NCBI GenBank assembly: GCA_002293275.1
Contig: DBCX01000059.1
Coordinates: forward strand, 23,726 to 52,240
Length of the DNA: 28,515 nucleotides
Direction: 5' to 3'
DNA from: Cyanobacteria bacterium UBA947
GTDB taxonomy: Bacteria; Cyanobacteriota; Vampirovibrionia; Gastranaerophilales; Gastranaerophilaceae
Shown here: in pieces, positions 8,156 through 15,895 of the stretch
Position numbering within the stretch: the stretch's first letter is position 1
How the letters are laid out: each line of letters starts with the position of its first letter
Position numbers and translations under genes: made by a program
The notes under the pieces: generated by a model
Told to the model about the DNA's origin: nothing
The model's input: the letters and a program-made list of their open reading frames with translations, nothing else
Databases searched by the model: none

Positions 8156-8863
8156 ATGGATTACAAAAGAAGAGCAAGAATTTTATTAATTGACGACAAC
8201 GCTGACCACCTGCGCGGTGTGAAAGAACTCGTCAGCATGGACGGCAAATACGAGGTTGTCGGCACAACGACAAGCGCAAATATCGGTATCGGCTTGATTA
8301 AAAAATACCGCCCCGATCTTGTTTTGATGGATATGAATATGCCGGAGAAAGACGGGCTTGCTGCGATGACTGATGTTGAAAAACTTGAGCTCGGCACAAA
8401 AGTAATCGCATTGAGCGCATACGATGATGCGGATTTGATTTTCCGCGCGATGAAATTGGGCGCTTGCGGCTACATTATTAAAACAATGGCGTCCGCGCAG
8501 CTAATCCACGCGATGGACGAAGTTACAGCCGGCAAAATCTACCTGCCGACCGCGCTTACCTCACGGTTCTTTGAGCACTTCCAGCGCTCTTTCAAAGAAG
8601 ATACAGCTGCCACCAGCGCAGAAAACCTGCTTAATTACCTCACAGCGCGCGAGGAAGAAGTGCTTGACCTTTTGACCAACGGCAACAACTACAAAGGTAT
8701 CGCAGGCAAACTGTTTATCTCCGAAACAACAGTCAAAACACACGTAAATAACATTTTCCAAAAACTTCAGGTTAACGACAGAACACAAGCGGTGCTTTAT
8801 GCGCTTAATAACGGGTTTGCGAACAAACGCAAGGCCGCTGCACAAACCAAGATTGCAGTATGA
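8156..8863 (+). CDS. NarL/FixJ-type response regulator
   Basis: 235-residue two-component transcription factor. An N-terminal receiver domain (about 7-125) shows the acidic pocket Asp13/Asp14, phospho-acceptor Asp59 in LVLMDMNMP, a switch Ser/Thr region at SAYDD and invariant Lys109 in GYIIK. After a linker, a LuxR-type HTH (about 160-222) begins LTAREEEVLDLL and contains SETTVKTHVNNIFQKL. Phosphorylation should promote dimerisation and promoter binding. GAGGAG is 6-7 bases before the ATG, giving clear Shine-Dalgarno initiation. The kinase gene starts 4 bases after the stop, so the two are almost certainly co-transcribed and functionally paired. Target genes are unknown. Confidence 0.95.
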   Translation: MDYKRRARILLIDDNADHLRGVKELVSMDGKYEVVGTTTSANIGIGLIKKYRPDLVLMDMNMPEKDGLAAMTDVEKLELGTKVIALSAYDDADLIFRAMKLGACGYIIKTMASAQLIHAMDEVTAGKIYLPTALTSRFFEHFQRSFKEDTAATSAENLLNYLTAREEEVLDLLTNGNNYKGIAGKLFISETTVKTHVNNIFQKLQVNDRTQAVLYALNNGFANKRKAAAQTKIAV

Positions 8864-8867
8864 AAAG

Positions 8868-9473
8868 ATGAACGACGAACTCCTTTTTCAACAAGCACGG
8901 TGTATTGCGCATGAACTGCGCAATCACCTTTCTATTTGCGACCTGTACACACAAATCCTGAGCCGCCGCTTTGGCGATGCCGGGATAGATGATAAAGCCG
9001 TGACCGAGGCCCTTGGCTGCATCAAAAAATCCGTCAAGGTGATGGACAACTGCCTTTTGGATTTAAAATCAATCGGCAGCATCAACCCGTCGCGCTGTGA
9101 GCTCAACCGTGTTGTGGGAGAAAGCGTGTTGATGGCGCAGGTTTATAAGCCGGACGCCGCGGTTTTGTTTGATGCGCAAGGCCAAATCCACACGGATGAA
9201 AACAAATTGTGCGCGTGCCTGATAAATATCATCAAAAACGCGTTTGAGGCCGGCGCCACGCAAGTTGAAATCACTGCACGGCCGGATAAAATAACTGTTT
9301 CAAACAACGGCGCACCGATTGAAAACCCTGATAAAATCTTTGCACAAGACTTTACCACAAAACCCTCCGGCAGCGGTCTGGGGCTTTTTATCTGCAAAAA
9401 AAATCTTGAAGCGCAAGGCGCCAAGCTGTATGTGGCAGGGCCGAACACGTTTGAGATTATTCCGGGTCAGTAG
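8868..9473 (+). CDS. Minimal soluble histidine kinase
   Basis: 201 residues with no sensor or membrane segment. The dimerisation/phosphoacceptor region starts at once with CIAHELRNHL (candidate His15). The ATP-binding domain has N-box IINIIKNAFEAG, G1-like TVSNNGAPI, and G2 SGSGLGLFICKK. It should phosphorylate the upstream response regulator. The ATG at 8868 is chosen because it lies just after the regulator stop and directly before the conserved His region; a longer frame back to 8799 would overlap the regulator and adds no domain. No independent ribosome-binding site is seen, so translation is probably coupled. With no sensor, input must come from a partner protein or from the missing N-terminal domain. 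The 3' end overlaps convergent mgtC-like by 17 bp. Confidence 0.87.
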   Translation: MNDELLFQQARCIAHELRNHLSICDLYTQILSRRFGDAGIDDKAVTEALGCIKKSVKVMDNCLLDLKSIGSINPSRCELNRVVGESVLMAQVYKPDAAVLFDAQGQIHTDENKLCACLINIIKNAFEAGATQVEITARPDKITVSNNGAPIENPDKIFAQDFTTKPSGSGLGLFICKKNLEAQGAKLYVAGPNTFEIIPGQ

Positions 9474-9903
9474 CTCTGTGTTTTTCAAACACACGGCCGA
9501 TAGACAACACCAAAATCGCAAGGAAAGTTGAAAACGCGGCGAATCCGTACATTCCAACACCGCACGTCATCCCAATTGCCGCCGCCATCCACAAAGTCGC
9601 AGCGGTCGTCAGCCCGTGAACGTTTGGCCCATGCCGAAACATTGTACCTGCACCGATAAACCCGATACCTGTAACGATTTGCGCTGCAACACGCGCGGTA
9701 TCACGAACCACCCCGGTCGCTTCATCACCCATCATCATCGGGAACCCGTAAATTGAAATCACCGTAAACACGCACGAGCCAAGGCACACAAGGATGTTTG
9801 TGCGCAGCCCCGCGTGCTTTTGTGAAAACTCACGCTCCAACCCAATCGCAAAACCGAGCAGCAACGCCGCTAAAACTCTTATGTATATATCAAAATCTGT
9901 CAT
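9457..9903 (-). CDS. MgtC/SapB-family membrane protein
   Basis: 148-residue inner-membrane protein with the MgtC N-terminal domain. Family signatures are LLGFAIGLEREFSQKHAGLRTNILVCLGS, the block RVAAQIVTGIGFIGAGTMFR, and the strand/helix after HGLTTAATLWMAAAIG. About four to five membrane helices are expected. MgtC proteins help bacteria survive low Mg2+ or in hosts and can act on the F-type ATPase; family members without the C-terminal domain, as here, are common and of unclear role. The ATG overlaps the stop of the upstream permease gene as ATGA, so translation is coupled and it is the last gene of the transporter operon. The 3' end overlaps the convergent kinase gene. Confidence 0.92.
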   Translation of the reverse strand: MTDFDIYIRVLAALLLGFAIGLEREFSQKHAGLRTNILVCLGSCVFTVISIYGFPMMMGDEATGVVRDTARVAAQIVTGIGFIGAGTMFRHGPNVHGLTTAATLWMAAAIGMTCGVGMYGFAAFSTFLAILVLSIGRVFEKHRATDPE

Positions 9904-10928
9904 CTTACTTTACTCTTTGGATCTAATACGTCCCTAATTGTATCACCAATCAGGTTAAAACACAAAACCGCAACAAAAATTAAAAATCCCGGCGTCAAAA
10001 GCCACGGCCGGTAGATTATGTTTGTGAACTCCTGCGCCTCTTTAAGCATATTACCCCAGCTGGCGTCCGGCTGCTGAATCCCCAGCCCTAAAAAGCTCAA
10101 ACCGGATTCAGAAAGGATATAAGACGGCACAGACAGCGTCATCGCAACGACCACAAAGCTGGTTGTCTGCGGCAGGATATGTTTTACGATAATATAAAGC
10201 CTGCCGGCACCGATTGATTTTGCGGCCTGAACAAACTCCTGGTTTTTGATAGATAAAACCATCCCGCGCACCACCCGCGCAAACCCCGCCCAGCCAATCA
10301 TTGCAAGGATTACGGTGATAAGCAAAAATCTTTGCGTGCTCGTCATCCCGGACGGCAGAATTGATGCCAAAATAATCAGCAGATAAAACGACGGGATTGA
10401 CATAACACTCTCGGCAAAGCGCATCATAAGCATATCCGTTTTCCCGCCAAAATATCCCGAAATCCCGCCGTACAAAAGCCCGATAGGGAATAAGATGAGC
10501 AGCGCCAAAAAACCGATTGTCATGGAAATTCGCCCGCCGTAAAGCAGCCGCGAGAAGACATCGCGCCCGTTTATATCTGTTCCGAGCAAAAATAATCTGC
10601 CGCCGTCTTTTACACTGACGATTTTACCGCCCTTGAAAAATTGCAGATAATGTTTTTGCCCGCGGTCGGGCACACACGTGATTTGCAGCGTATTTTCATC
10701 AAACTCGCGCACCCAGTTGTAGGTGTAAGGCCGTGACAGGGAACCGTTTTCGTCAATCGTATAAATCTTTGATGGCGGCACATAGGCCATTGTGCGGTCG
10801 GAAAAATCCTTGGAATACGGCGCAATAAGCGGCGCAAACAAAAGCGCCGCGTAGATTAGGCCGAGCACGAGCAGCGCCGCGCGCGCGAATTTGTCTTTCA
10901 TTAAGTTTTGCCAAACCTCTCTAAACAT
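9900..10928 (-). CDS. Oligopeptide ABC transporter permease, OppC/DppC type
   Basis: 342-residue inner-membrane permease of the peptide/nickel ABC importer family. The first membrane helix (about 18-38) is followed by an extended periplasmic segment of about 80 residues and then LFLLGTDINGRDVFSRLLYG, the OppC hallmark. Five more helices carry the cytoplasmic EAA loop near VQAAKSIGAGRLYIIVKHILP, which contacts the ATPase subunits. The start MFREVWQNLMKDKF at 10928 is preferred over a longer frame because it overlaps the OppB stop by 8 bp and places the first helix normally. It sits between oppB-like and mgtC-like genes. No ATPase gene follows in this window. Confidence 0.93.
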   Translation of the reverse strand: MFREVWQNLMKDKFARAALLVLGLIYAALLFAPLIAPYSKDFSDRTMAYVPPSKIYTIDENGSLSRPYTYNWVREFDENTLQITCVPDRGQKHYLQFFKGGKIVSVKDGGRLFLLGTDINGRDVFSRLLYGGRISMTIGFLALLILFPIGLLYGGISGYFGGKTDMLMMRFAESVMSIPSFYLLIILASILPSGMTSTQRFLLITVILAMIGWAGFARVVRGMVLSIKNQEFVQAAKSIGAGRLYIIVKHILPQTTSFVVVAMTLSVPSYILSESGLSFLGLGIQQPDASWGNMLKEAQEFTNIIYRPWLLTPGFLIFVAVLCFNLIGDTIRDVLDPKSKVR

Positions 10929-11898
10929 TCGCACCTGCCCGTATTCTTGGGTCGGTGAGCAGCAAGAGAATATCTGCGATAAGGTTTCCGACAATCAGCA
11001 TCACCGCGCCAATCATTAACGACGCCATAACTAAATTTATGTCCGAGCGCAAAACCGCTTCCAATATAAGCCGGCCAAGACCCGGATACTGGAACACGTA
11101 TTCTGTAAGCGCCGCACCGCTCAACAACCCTGCGAACTCAAACCCCAGCAAGGTTATCATAGGATTGAGCGCGTTGCGAAGCGCGTGTTTATATATGACT
11201 TGAAACTCACTCAACCCCTTGGCCCGCGCGAATTTCACGTAATCGCTTTCCAAAACGTCAAGCATATTTGCGCGCATCTGCCGCTGCAGCCCCGCCAGTG
11301 AAATCGTGAAAAGCACCGTCACAGGCAGCACAAGGTGGTGCGTGATGTCCCAAACTTTTTGGAAAAAGTTCATCCCGTGAAAGTTTGCGCTCGTAAGCCC
11401 GCCAACCGGGAACCATCCGGTTTTTACCGCAAAAATCAGCAGCAGCACCGCAAAAAAGAACGACGGGATGGCCATCCCGATGCTGGTTAAGATGGTTAAA
11501 AGCCTGTCAAAATTGGATTTCCAGTTGACTGCGGCCGCAATCCCGAGCGGTACACCGACCACCCACGTTAAAAATATCACCACAACGGTCAGCAAGAGCG
11601 TGTTCGGGATGCGCTCTTTGAGCTTTACACTGACGCGCTCACCGTTTGACGTCACCCCCAAATCCCCGCGCGCAAAGGAGAGAGCCCATTTTGCATATTG
11701 GACAATAATCGGTTTGTCCAGCCCCAGCCTTTGAGTTTCGCGCGCTAACGTCTCTTTTGACACGGACGGGTTGAGCCTTAAATCCGCCAGCGGGTCAACC
11801 GGTGACAACCTTATGATAAAAAAGCTCAACAGCGACACAATCACAAGCAGCGGCACTGTTTGGAGTATTCGTTTTAAAATATAAAATACTATTTGCAA
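10921..11898 (-). CDS. Oligopeptide ABC transporter permease, OppB/DppB type
   Basis: 325-residue inner-membrane permease, partner of the OppC-type protein. The N-terminus MQIVFYILKRILQTVPLLVI and the following FFIIRLSPVDPL are typical of OppB. A periplasmic segment (about 45-95) precedes five further helices. The EAA loop is around YVKFARAKGLSEFQVIYKHALRN. The start codon is TTG: GGAGG lies seven bases upstream and fits, and the frame overlaps the upstream binding-protein stop by 10 bp, so reinitiation or coupling is expected. Together with the lipoprotein it would import peptides or a similar small ligand. The driving ATPases must be encoded elsewhere. Confidence 0.94.
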   Translation of the reverse strand: MQIVFYILKRILQTVPLLVIVSLLSFFIIRLSPVDPLADLRLNPSVSKETLARETQRLGLDKPIIVQYAKWALSFARGDLGVTSNGERVSVKLKERIPNTLLLTVVVIFLTWVVGVPLGIAAAVNWKSNFDRLLTILTSIGMAIPSFFFAVLLLIFAVKTGWFPVGGLTSANFHGMNFFQKVWDITHHLVLPVTVLFTISLAGLQRQMRANMLDVLESDYVKFARAKGLSEFQVIYKHALRNALNPMITLLGFEFAGLLSGAALTEYVFQYPGLGRLILEAVLRSDINLVMASLMIGAVMLIVGNLIADILLLLTDPRIRAGANV

Positions 11899-13709
11899 AA
11901 GATTTCCTCCAAATTATAGATTATACCGCCGAGCGGCGACGGGAAAATATTGCCGAACTTGTTGCGGATTGCGAAAATCCTAATCGGCGAATATATATAA
12001 ATCATCGGCTTTTGCTCGTACACAATCGCCTGATATTCGTCATAGCAGCGTTTTCTGTCGTTAAAATTTGTCGCAAGCGCGCCGCGGCGGAAAAGCTCGT
12101 CCAGCCGCACCTCCCAATCCAATCGTTTACTGTTTTTGTCTTTCTCCGGACGCATATTAAACAGATGCAGCGTACCGTCCGACAGCCAGACGTTTTTGCC
12201 CCCGTTGGGCTCAAGCGGCGAGCCAGTCAGCCCCATAATCACCATATCCCAATCAAGCGTCCCGACAAGCTTGTTCACAAGCGAGTTGAACTCAACGGGT
12301 TTGAAATTGACTTTCATCCCCAAATCTTCCAAATCCTGCTTGACCATAACCCCGATGGCCTCGCGCTCGGTGTTTCCTGCGTTTGTGTAAAGGTCAAACT
12401 CCACGCGGTTGCCCTGACGGTCAACCAGACGGCCTTTATCGTCCCAGCTAAACCCTGATGCGCGCAGCAGTTCGCGTGATTTTTCCTCGTCGCGTTCGTA
12501 AGAGGGCAAATCCTTGTTCAGGTAGATTGAGTTAAGGCTCTCAGGCGTAAACAAGGGTTCTGCCAGCCCGTTGGCGATATTAAATATCATATTTTGCCGG
12601 TCAAGCGCCAAATCCACCGCCTGCCGGAAGTTTTTATCCTGAAACCAAGCCTGTTTTACCGGATTGACGTAGGGTTTGCCATCGTTGGTGCGGTTATTCA
12701 GGTTCATTGACAGATAAAGCGTGCCGGTATCAGCGCCCAGATTGTACACCACAAAATCACCCCCGCGCTCGCGCTTTTTGAACCGTGCAACATTCGCGCC
12801 TTTTAGATTTATCAAGTCAATTTCTTTGCCCTCAAATTTTAGCACCTCGTTGTTCAAATCGCCCACAATCATATAGACAACCTTATCAAGATAGGGCAGT
12901 TTTTGGTTTTCAGTATTTATAACGTAATAATCCGGGTTGCGCTCGTACACAACGCGCTGCGCCGGAACATATCGGGCTATCTTGAACGCACCCGACGTCA
13001 CAAAATCCTTCGGGTTCGCGTTGGTTGAAAAGAAGGTTTCAAAGTACTCCTTGCCTTTGTTCACGGCCGGTTCAAACACGTGTTTTGGCGCAATTGGCGC
13101 AGCCAAGCTTCTTAAAAACGGTGCAAACGGCTGCGGTGTCGTAAAAACAACCGTATAATCGTCTATTTTGCGCACAACGGGCAGCTTTCCGTCAACAACT
13201 ATGCTGTCGCGCGTTGAAGTGTTCCCAAAGCCGTCCAGAATAATGTTTTTCCACGTAAAAACCACATCATCAGCAGTGATTGGCGCACCGTCCGACCATT
13301 TTATCCCGCGGCGCAGGTAAATTATGTAGTCGTTGCCGTGAATTTCAAACCCGCGCGCAAGTTTCGGGATTGTATCGCCGGTTTGTGCATCTGTTGTCAC
13401 AAGCCCGTCATACATAAGCTCTGAGAGCGTAGATGAGGTCGCATCTTTTGTATTGAAAGGGTTAAATGTCTTTGGCCCCTCGCCAATGATAGATGTTGTA
13501 AGCGTTCCGCCGAATTTCCCCACCGGTGCCTGCGATTGCAAAAAATCAACACCGTCAACGCTCACCGTCTTTGCGCGCGCGGGAAAAACAATTTCTTGTT
13601 GTGCGACAGACGAATAGCCCTTTTCATGGTCCAGGCTGGCCTGGTCACGCCTCACGCAAGCCGCCGACAACACCAAAACAATTAAGACAATATACACAAC
13701 CCGTTTCAT
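11889..13709 (-). CDS. Family 5 peptide-binding lipoprotein of an ABC importer
   Basis: 606-residue extracytoplasmic solute-binding protein (OppA/DppA type). The N-terminus is a lipoprotein signal, with a hydrophobic stretch ending in VLSAAC; Cys18 would be lipidated. The mature protein shows family 5 signatures: FNPFNTKDATSSTLSELMYDGL, the GDTIPKLARGFEI segment, IIYLRRGIKWSDGAPITADDVVFTW in overlapping parts, and NFRQAVDLALDRQNMI. It captures the ligand outside the membrane and hands it to the OppB/OppC pair encoded just downstream. No Shine-Dalgarno precedes the ATG; TAGACT lies six bases upstream, so it may be leaderless. The ligand is probably a peptide but could be nickel, an opine or a sugar derivative. 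Confidence 0.94.
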   Translation of the reverse strand: MKRVVYIVLIVLVLSAACVRRDQASLDHEKGYSSVAQQEIVFPARAKTVSVDGVDFLQSQAPVGKFGGTLTTSIIGEGPKTFNPFNTKDATSSTLSELMYDGLVTTDAQTGDTIPKLARGFEIHGNDYIIYLRRGIKWSDGAPITADDVVFTWKNIILDGFGNTSTRDSIVVDGKLPVVRKIDDYTVVFTTPQPFAPFLRSLAAPIAPKHVFEPAVNKGKEYFETFFSTNANPKDFVTSGAFKIARYVPAQRVVYERNPDYYVINTENQKLPYLDKVVYMIVGDLNNEVLKFEGKEIDLINLKGANVARFKKRERGGDFVVYNLGADTGTLYLSMNLNNRTNDGKPYVNPVKQAWFQDKNFRQAVDLALDRQNMIFNIANGLAEPLFTPESLNSIYLNKDLPSYERDEEKSRELLRASGFSWDDKGRLVDRQGNRVEFDLYTNAGNTEREAIGVMVKQDLEDLGMKVNFKPVEFNSLVNKLVGTLDWDMVIMGLTGSPLEPNGGKNVWLSDGTLHLFNMRPEKDKNSKRLDWEVRLDELFRRGALATNFNDRKRCYDEYQAIVYEQKPMIYIYSPIRIFAIRNKFGNIFPSPLGGIIYNLEEIFCK

Positions 13710-13715
13710 TTTATC

Positions 13716-13721
13716 AGTCTA
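13716..13721 (-). promoter_or_regulatory. Possible -10 element of the peptide transporter operon
   Basis: TAGACT (4 of 6 to TATAAT, T-A..-T kept) on the minus strand, then GATAAA, then the ATG of the binding-protein gene. The spacing is six bases, as at stronger examples in this window. The region is AT-rich and shares an 84-bp gap with the divergent nifU promoter. Confidence 0.4.
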
Positions 13722-13781
13722 GCACGAAGAAAAAATTAATAAAATTAGATTAGGCGGGGATAAAATTTTTTTTGTTTGTCG

Positions 13782-13787
13782 TATAAT
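13782..13787 (+). promoter_or_regulatory. -10 element of nifU, leaderless spacing
   Basis: Perfect TATAAT, then GCAATC, then the nifU ATG at 13794. An earlier in-frame ATG at 13776 would lie upstream of this box and add six residues not normal for NifU. The predicted transcript would begin at the start codon. There is no clear -35. Confidence 0.65.
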
Positions 13788-13793
13788 GCAATC

Positions 13794-14615
13794 ATGTGGG
13801 ACTATTCCGAAAAAGTCATAGAGCACTACCGCAACCCGCGCAACGTGGGCAAAATTGACGATGCAACCTGCGTCGGGCAGGCAGGAAGCCTTGCGTGCGG
13901 TGACAGTTTGAAGATTTACCTAAAAATCAAAGACGGAATCGTCACCGATGCCAAGTTTCAAACATTCGGCTGCGGCTCTGCGGTCGCAAGCTCAAGCATT
14001 CTGACCGAGATGATTATCGGCAAATCATTGGATGAGGTCAAAAAAATCACAAACAAAGACATCGCAGACCAGCTTGAAGGGCTTCCGCCGGAGAAAATGC
14101 ACTGTTCCGTGATGGGTTACGAGGCGCTTGAAGACGCGCTCAAAGGCTACTTTGACCTGGATGAGGTCATCACAGCCGAAAGCAGTGAAAAACTTATCTG
14201 CTCGTGTTTTGACGTGACAGAGGGGCAAATATTAAAAGCCATTGAAGAAAATCATCTGACAACCGTTGAGCAGGTTACAAACTTCACCAAGGCGGGCGGC
14301 GCCTGCGGTAAATGCAAAGGGCAAATCCAAGATATCCTGAACGGTGCAACGGGCAAAACCGAGGAGCGCTGCAACCTTTCTATGGCGCAAAAAGTGCTTA
14401 AAATAAACAATATTATTGACACGCAGATTTCACCTGAGCTGCGAAAAGACGGCGGGGACATCACACTCGTTGATGTTGACGGCGACCGTGTGCTCGTAAA
14501 GCTCCGCGGCAACTGCGCCGGCTGCAAAAATTCCAACCTGACGCTGAAAACCTTTGTTGAAACCACATTGCGCGATGCGGTTTGCAAAGATATTATTGTC
14601 GTTGAGGTGGCGTAA
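13794..14615 (+). CDS. nifU: NifU, full-length Fe-S cluster assembly scaffold
   Basis: 273-residue cytosolic scaffold on which Fe-S clusters are built from sulfur delivered by NifS. It has the complete three-domain layout. The IscU-like domain (1-125) has Cys35, Cys60 and Cys104. The central permanent [2Fe-2S] domain has Cys136, Cys138, Cys171 and Cys174. The C-terminal Nfu domain has CAGC (Cys241, Cys244). The pattern closely matches Azotobacter NifU as I recall it. Starting at 13794 gives MWDYSEKVIEHYRNPRNVG, the usual NifU N-terminus; the longer frame from 13776 is rejected. The stop overlaps the nifS start as TAATG, so the pair is translationally coupled. No nitrogenase genes are nearby, so it is probably the general Fe-S system. 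Confidence 0.96.
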   Translation: MWDYSEKVIEHYRNPRNVGKIDDATCVGQAGSLACGDSLKIYLKIKDGIVTDAKFQTFGCGSAVASSSILTEMIIGKSLDEVKKITNKDIADQLEGLPPEKMHCSVMGYEALEDALKGYFDLDEVITAESSEKLICSCFDVTEGQILKAIEENHLTTVEQVTNFTKAGGACGKCKGQIQDILNGATGKTEERCNLSMAQKVLKINNIIDTQISPELRKDGGDITLVDVDGDRVLVKLRGNCAGCKNSNLTLKTFVETTLRDAVCKDIIVVEVA

Positions 14616-15805
14616 TGCTCATATATTTGGACAACAACGCAACAACAAAGGTTGATGAGCAGGTGCTTGAAGCGATGCTGCCGTATTTTAGCGAGCAATA
14701 CGCGAACCCGTCAAGTATTTACGATTTTGCAAAACCTGCGGCGCGCGCAATAAAAGAGGCGCGCGGGCAAATGAAGGACTTTCTTAATGCAGCCAACGAA
14801 AACGAGATATATTTTACTGCATCGGGCTCGGAGAGCGCAAACATGGCGGTCCGCGGGGTTTTGGGGACAAATAAAAACAAGCGCCACATAATAACTTCAA
14901 AAGTTGAGCATGCCTGCATTTTTAACCTGTACCGTCAGCTGGAAAAAGAGGGTTACAGGGTTGATTTTATTGATGTGAATGCAAAAGGCGAGCTGGATTT
15001 GGCGCAGCTGAAAGAAAAAATAGACTTTGACACGGCGCTTGTGTCAATAATGTACGCCAACAACGAGACCGGCGTGGTTTTTCCGGTAAAAGAGATTGCG
15101 CAGATAATAAAATCCAAAAACCCGGAGACAAAGTTCTTCACTGACGCGGTTCAAGCCGCGGGCAAAATAAAAATTGATGTTCAGGATTTGGGTGTTGATT
15201 TGCTGGCGGTTTCAGGCCACAAGTTCCACGCGCCAAAGGGAGCCGGGGCGCTTTATGTGAACCCGGGGACAATGATTACGCCGCTGATTGTCGGCGGGCA
15301 TCAAGAGCGCGGCAAACGTGCCGCCACAGAAAACGTTCCCTACATCGCGGGGATTGGCAAAGCGGCTGTGCTTGCCGCAGACGGGCTGGGTTACGAGGCA
15401 ACGGAAATCAAACGGCTGCGCGACAAATTGGAGGCCGGTATCCTTAAAAATATTTTTAACGCGCGGTTGAACACCGGGGTTACAAACCGCGTGCCGAACA
15501 CGACAAATATCGGGTTTGAATATATTGAAGGCGAGCTGATTTTGCTGCATTTAAGCGACCTTGGGATTTGTGCAAGCTCAGGCAGTGCCTGCACTTCCGG
15601 CTCACTTGAACCAAGCCATGTTCTGCGCGCTATGAATGTTCCGTTTACGTCAATCCATGGCAGTATCAGATTTTCGTTGAGCAAATATACGACCGAAAAA
15701 GAAATTGATTATGTAATTGAGAAGATGCCGGCGATTATTGACAAGCTGACCGGGCTTTCACCATATCAGGATGAGCTCGACGCCTTAAAGAAATTAAAAA
15801 TGTAA
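14615..15805 (+). CDS. nifS: Cysteine desulfurase, NifS/IscS type
   Basis: 396-residue PLP enzyme that converts L-cysteine to alanine and passes persulfide sulfur to NifU. It starts LIYLDNNATTKVDEQVLEAM. PLP-anchoring Lys203 lies in SGHKFHAPKG. Catalytic Cys326 lies in SSGSACTSGS on the usual mobile loop. TASGSESANMAVRG and ANNETGVVFPV are further family blocks. The length and the Cys position match group I NifS. The ATG shares an A with the nifU stop codon, and GAGGTGG inside the end of nifU can serve as its Shine-Dalgarno. NifS and IscS cannot be separated by eye; the symbol follows the NifU partner. Confidence 0.96.
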   Translation: MLIYLDNNATTKVDEQVLEAMLPYFSEQYANPSSIYDFAKPAARAIKEARGQMKDFLNAANENEIYFTASGSESANMAVRGVLGTNKNKRHIITSKVEHACIFNLYRQLEKEGYRVDFIDVNAKGELDLAQLKEKIDFDTALVSIMYANNETGVVFPVKEIAQIIKSKNPETKFFTDAVQAAGKIKIDVQDLGVDLLAVSGHKFHAPKGAGALYVNPGTMITPLIVGGHQERGKRAATENVPYIAGIGKAAVLAADGLGYEATEIKRLRDKLEAGILKNIFNARLNTGVTNRVPNTTNIGFEYIEGELILLHLSDLGICASSGSACTSGSLEPSHVLRAMNVPFTSIHGSIRFSLSKYTTEKEIDYVIEKMPAIIDKLTGLSPYQDELDALKKLKM

Positions 15806-15820
15806 CAATCTCGTAACAAT
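15802..15820. repeat. 8-bp direct repeat upstream of the 1111-residue protein gene
   Basis: GTAACAAT occurs at 15802-15809 and 15813-15820, an 11-bp period, about one helical turn. The first copy overlaps the nifS stop. It may be a regulator-binding site for the downstream gene, or chance in AT-rich DNA. Confidence 0.3.
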
Positions 15821-15895
15821 TGCCCTTAAAAGTTAAAGTTTCCGCAAAAAAAGGCCGACATGGGAGGTAAGGAAAAGAAAGAAAAGGAACTTTCA

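Noticed and set aside
8799..8867. Longer N-terminus for the minimal histidine kinase
   Set aside because: It would overlap the end of the response regulator gene by 65 bases and encodes basic, non-domain sequence; the ATG at 8868 fits the operon spacing.
10929..10994. Longer N-terminus for the OppC-type permease
   Set aside because: It lies inside oppB and adds a polar Cys-rich segment before the first helix; the ATG at 10928 overlaps the oppB stop as expected in a coupled operon.
12012..12458. 148-codon plus-strand frame inside the peptide-binding protein gene
   Set aside because: Antisense shadow of a well-supported gene; no ribosome-binding site and no recognisable domain.
13776..13793. 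Earlier in-frame ATG for nifU
   Set aside because: It lies upstream of the TATAAT box and adds residues absent from NifU; starting at 13794 gives the canonical MWDYSEKV N-terminus.
15860..15895. Earlier ATG for the 1111-residue protein
   Set aside because: The 12 added residues are a Lys/Glu run encoded by the purine-rich Shine-Dalgarno region; the ATG at 15896 has AAGGAAC at a proper distance.
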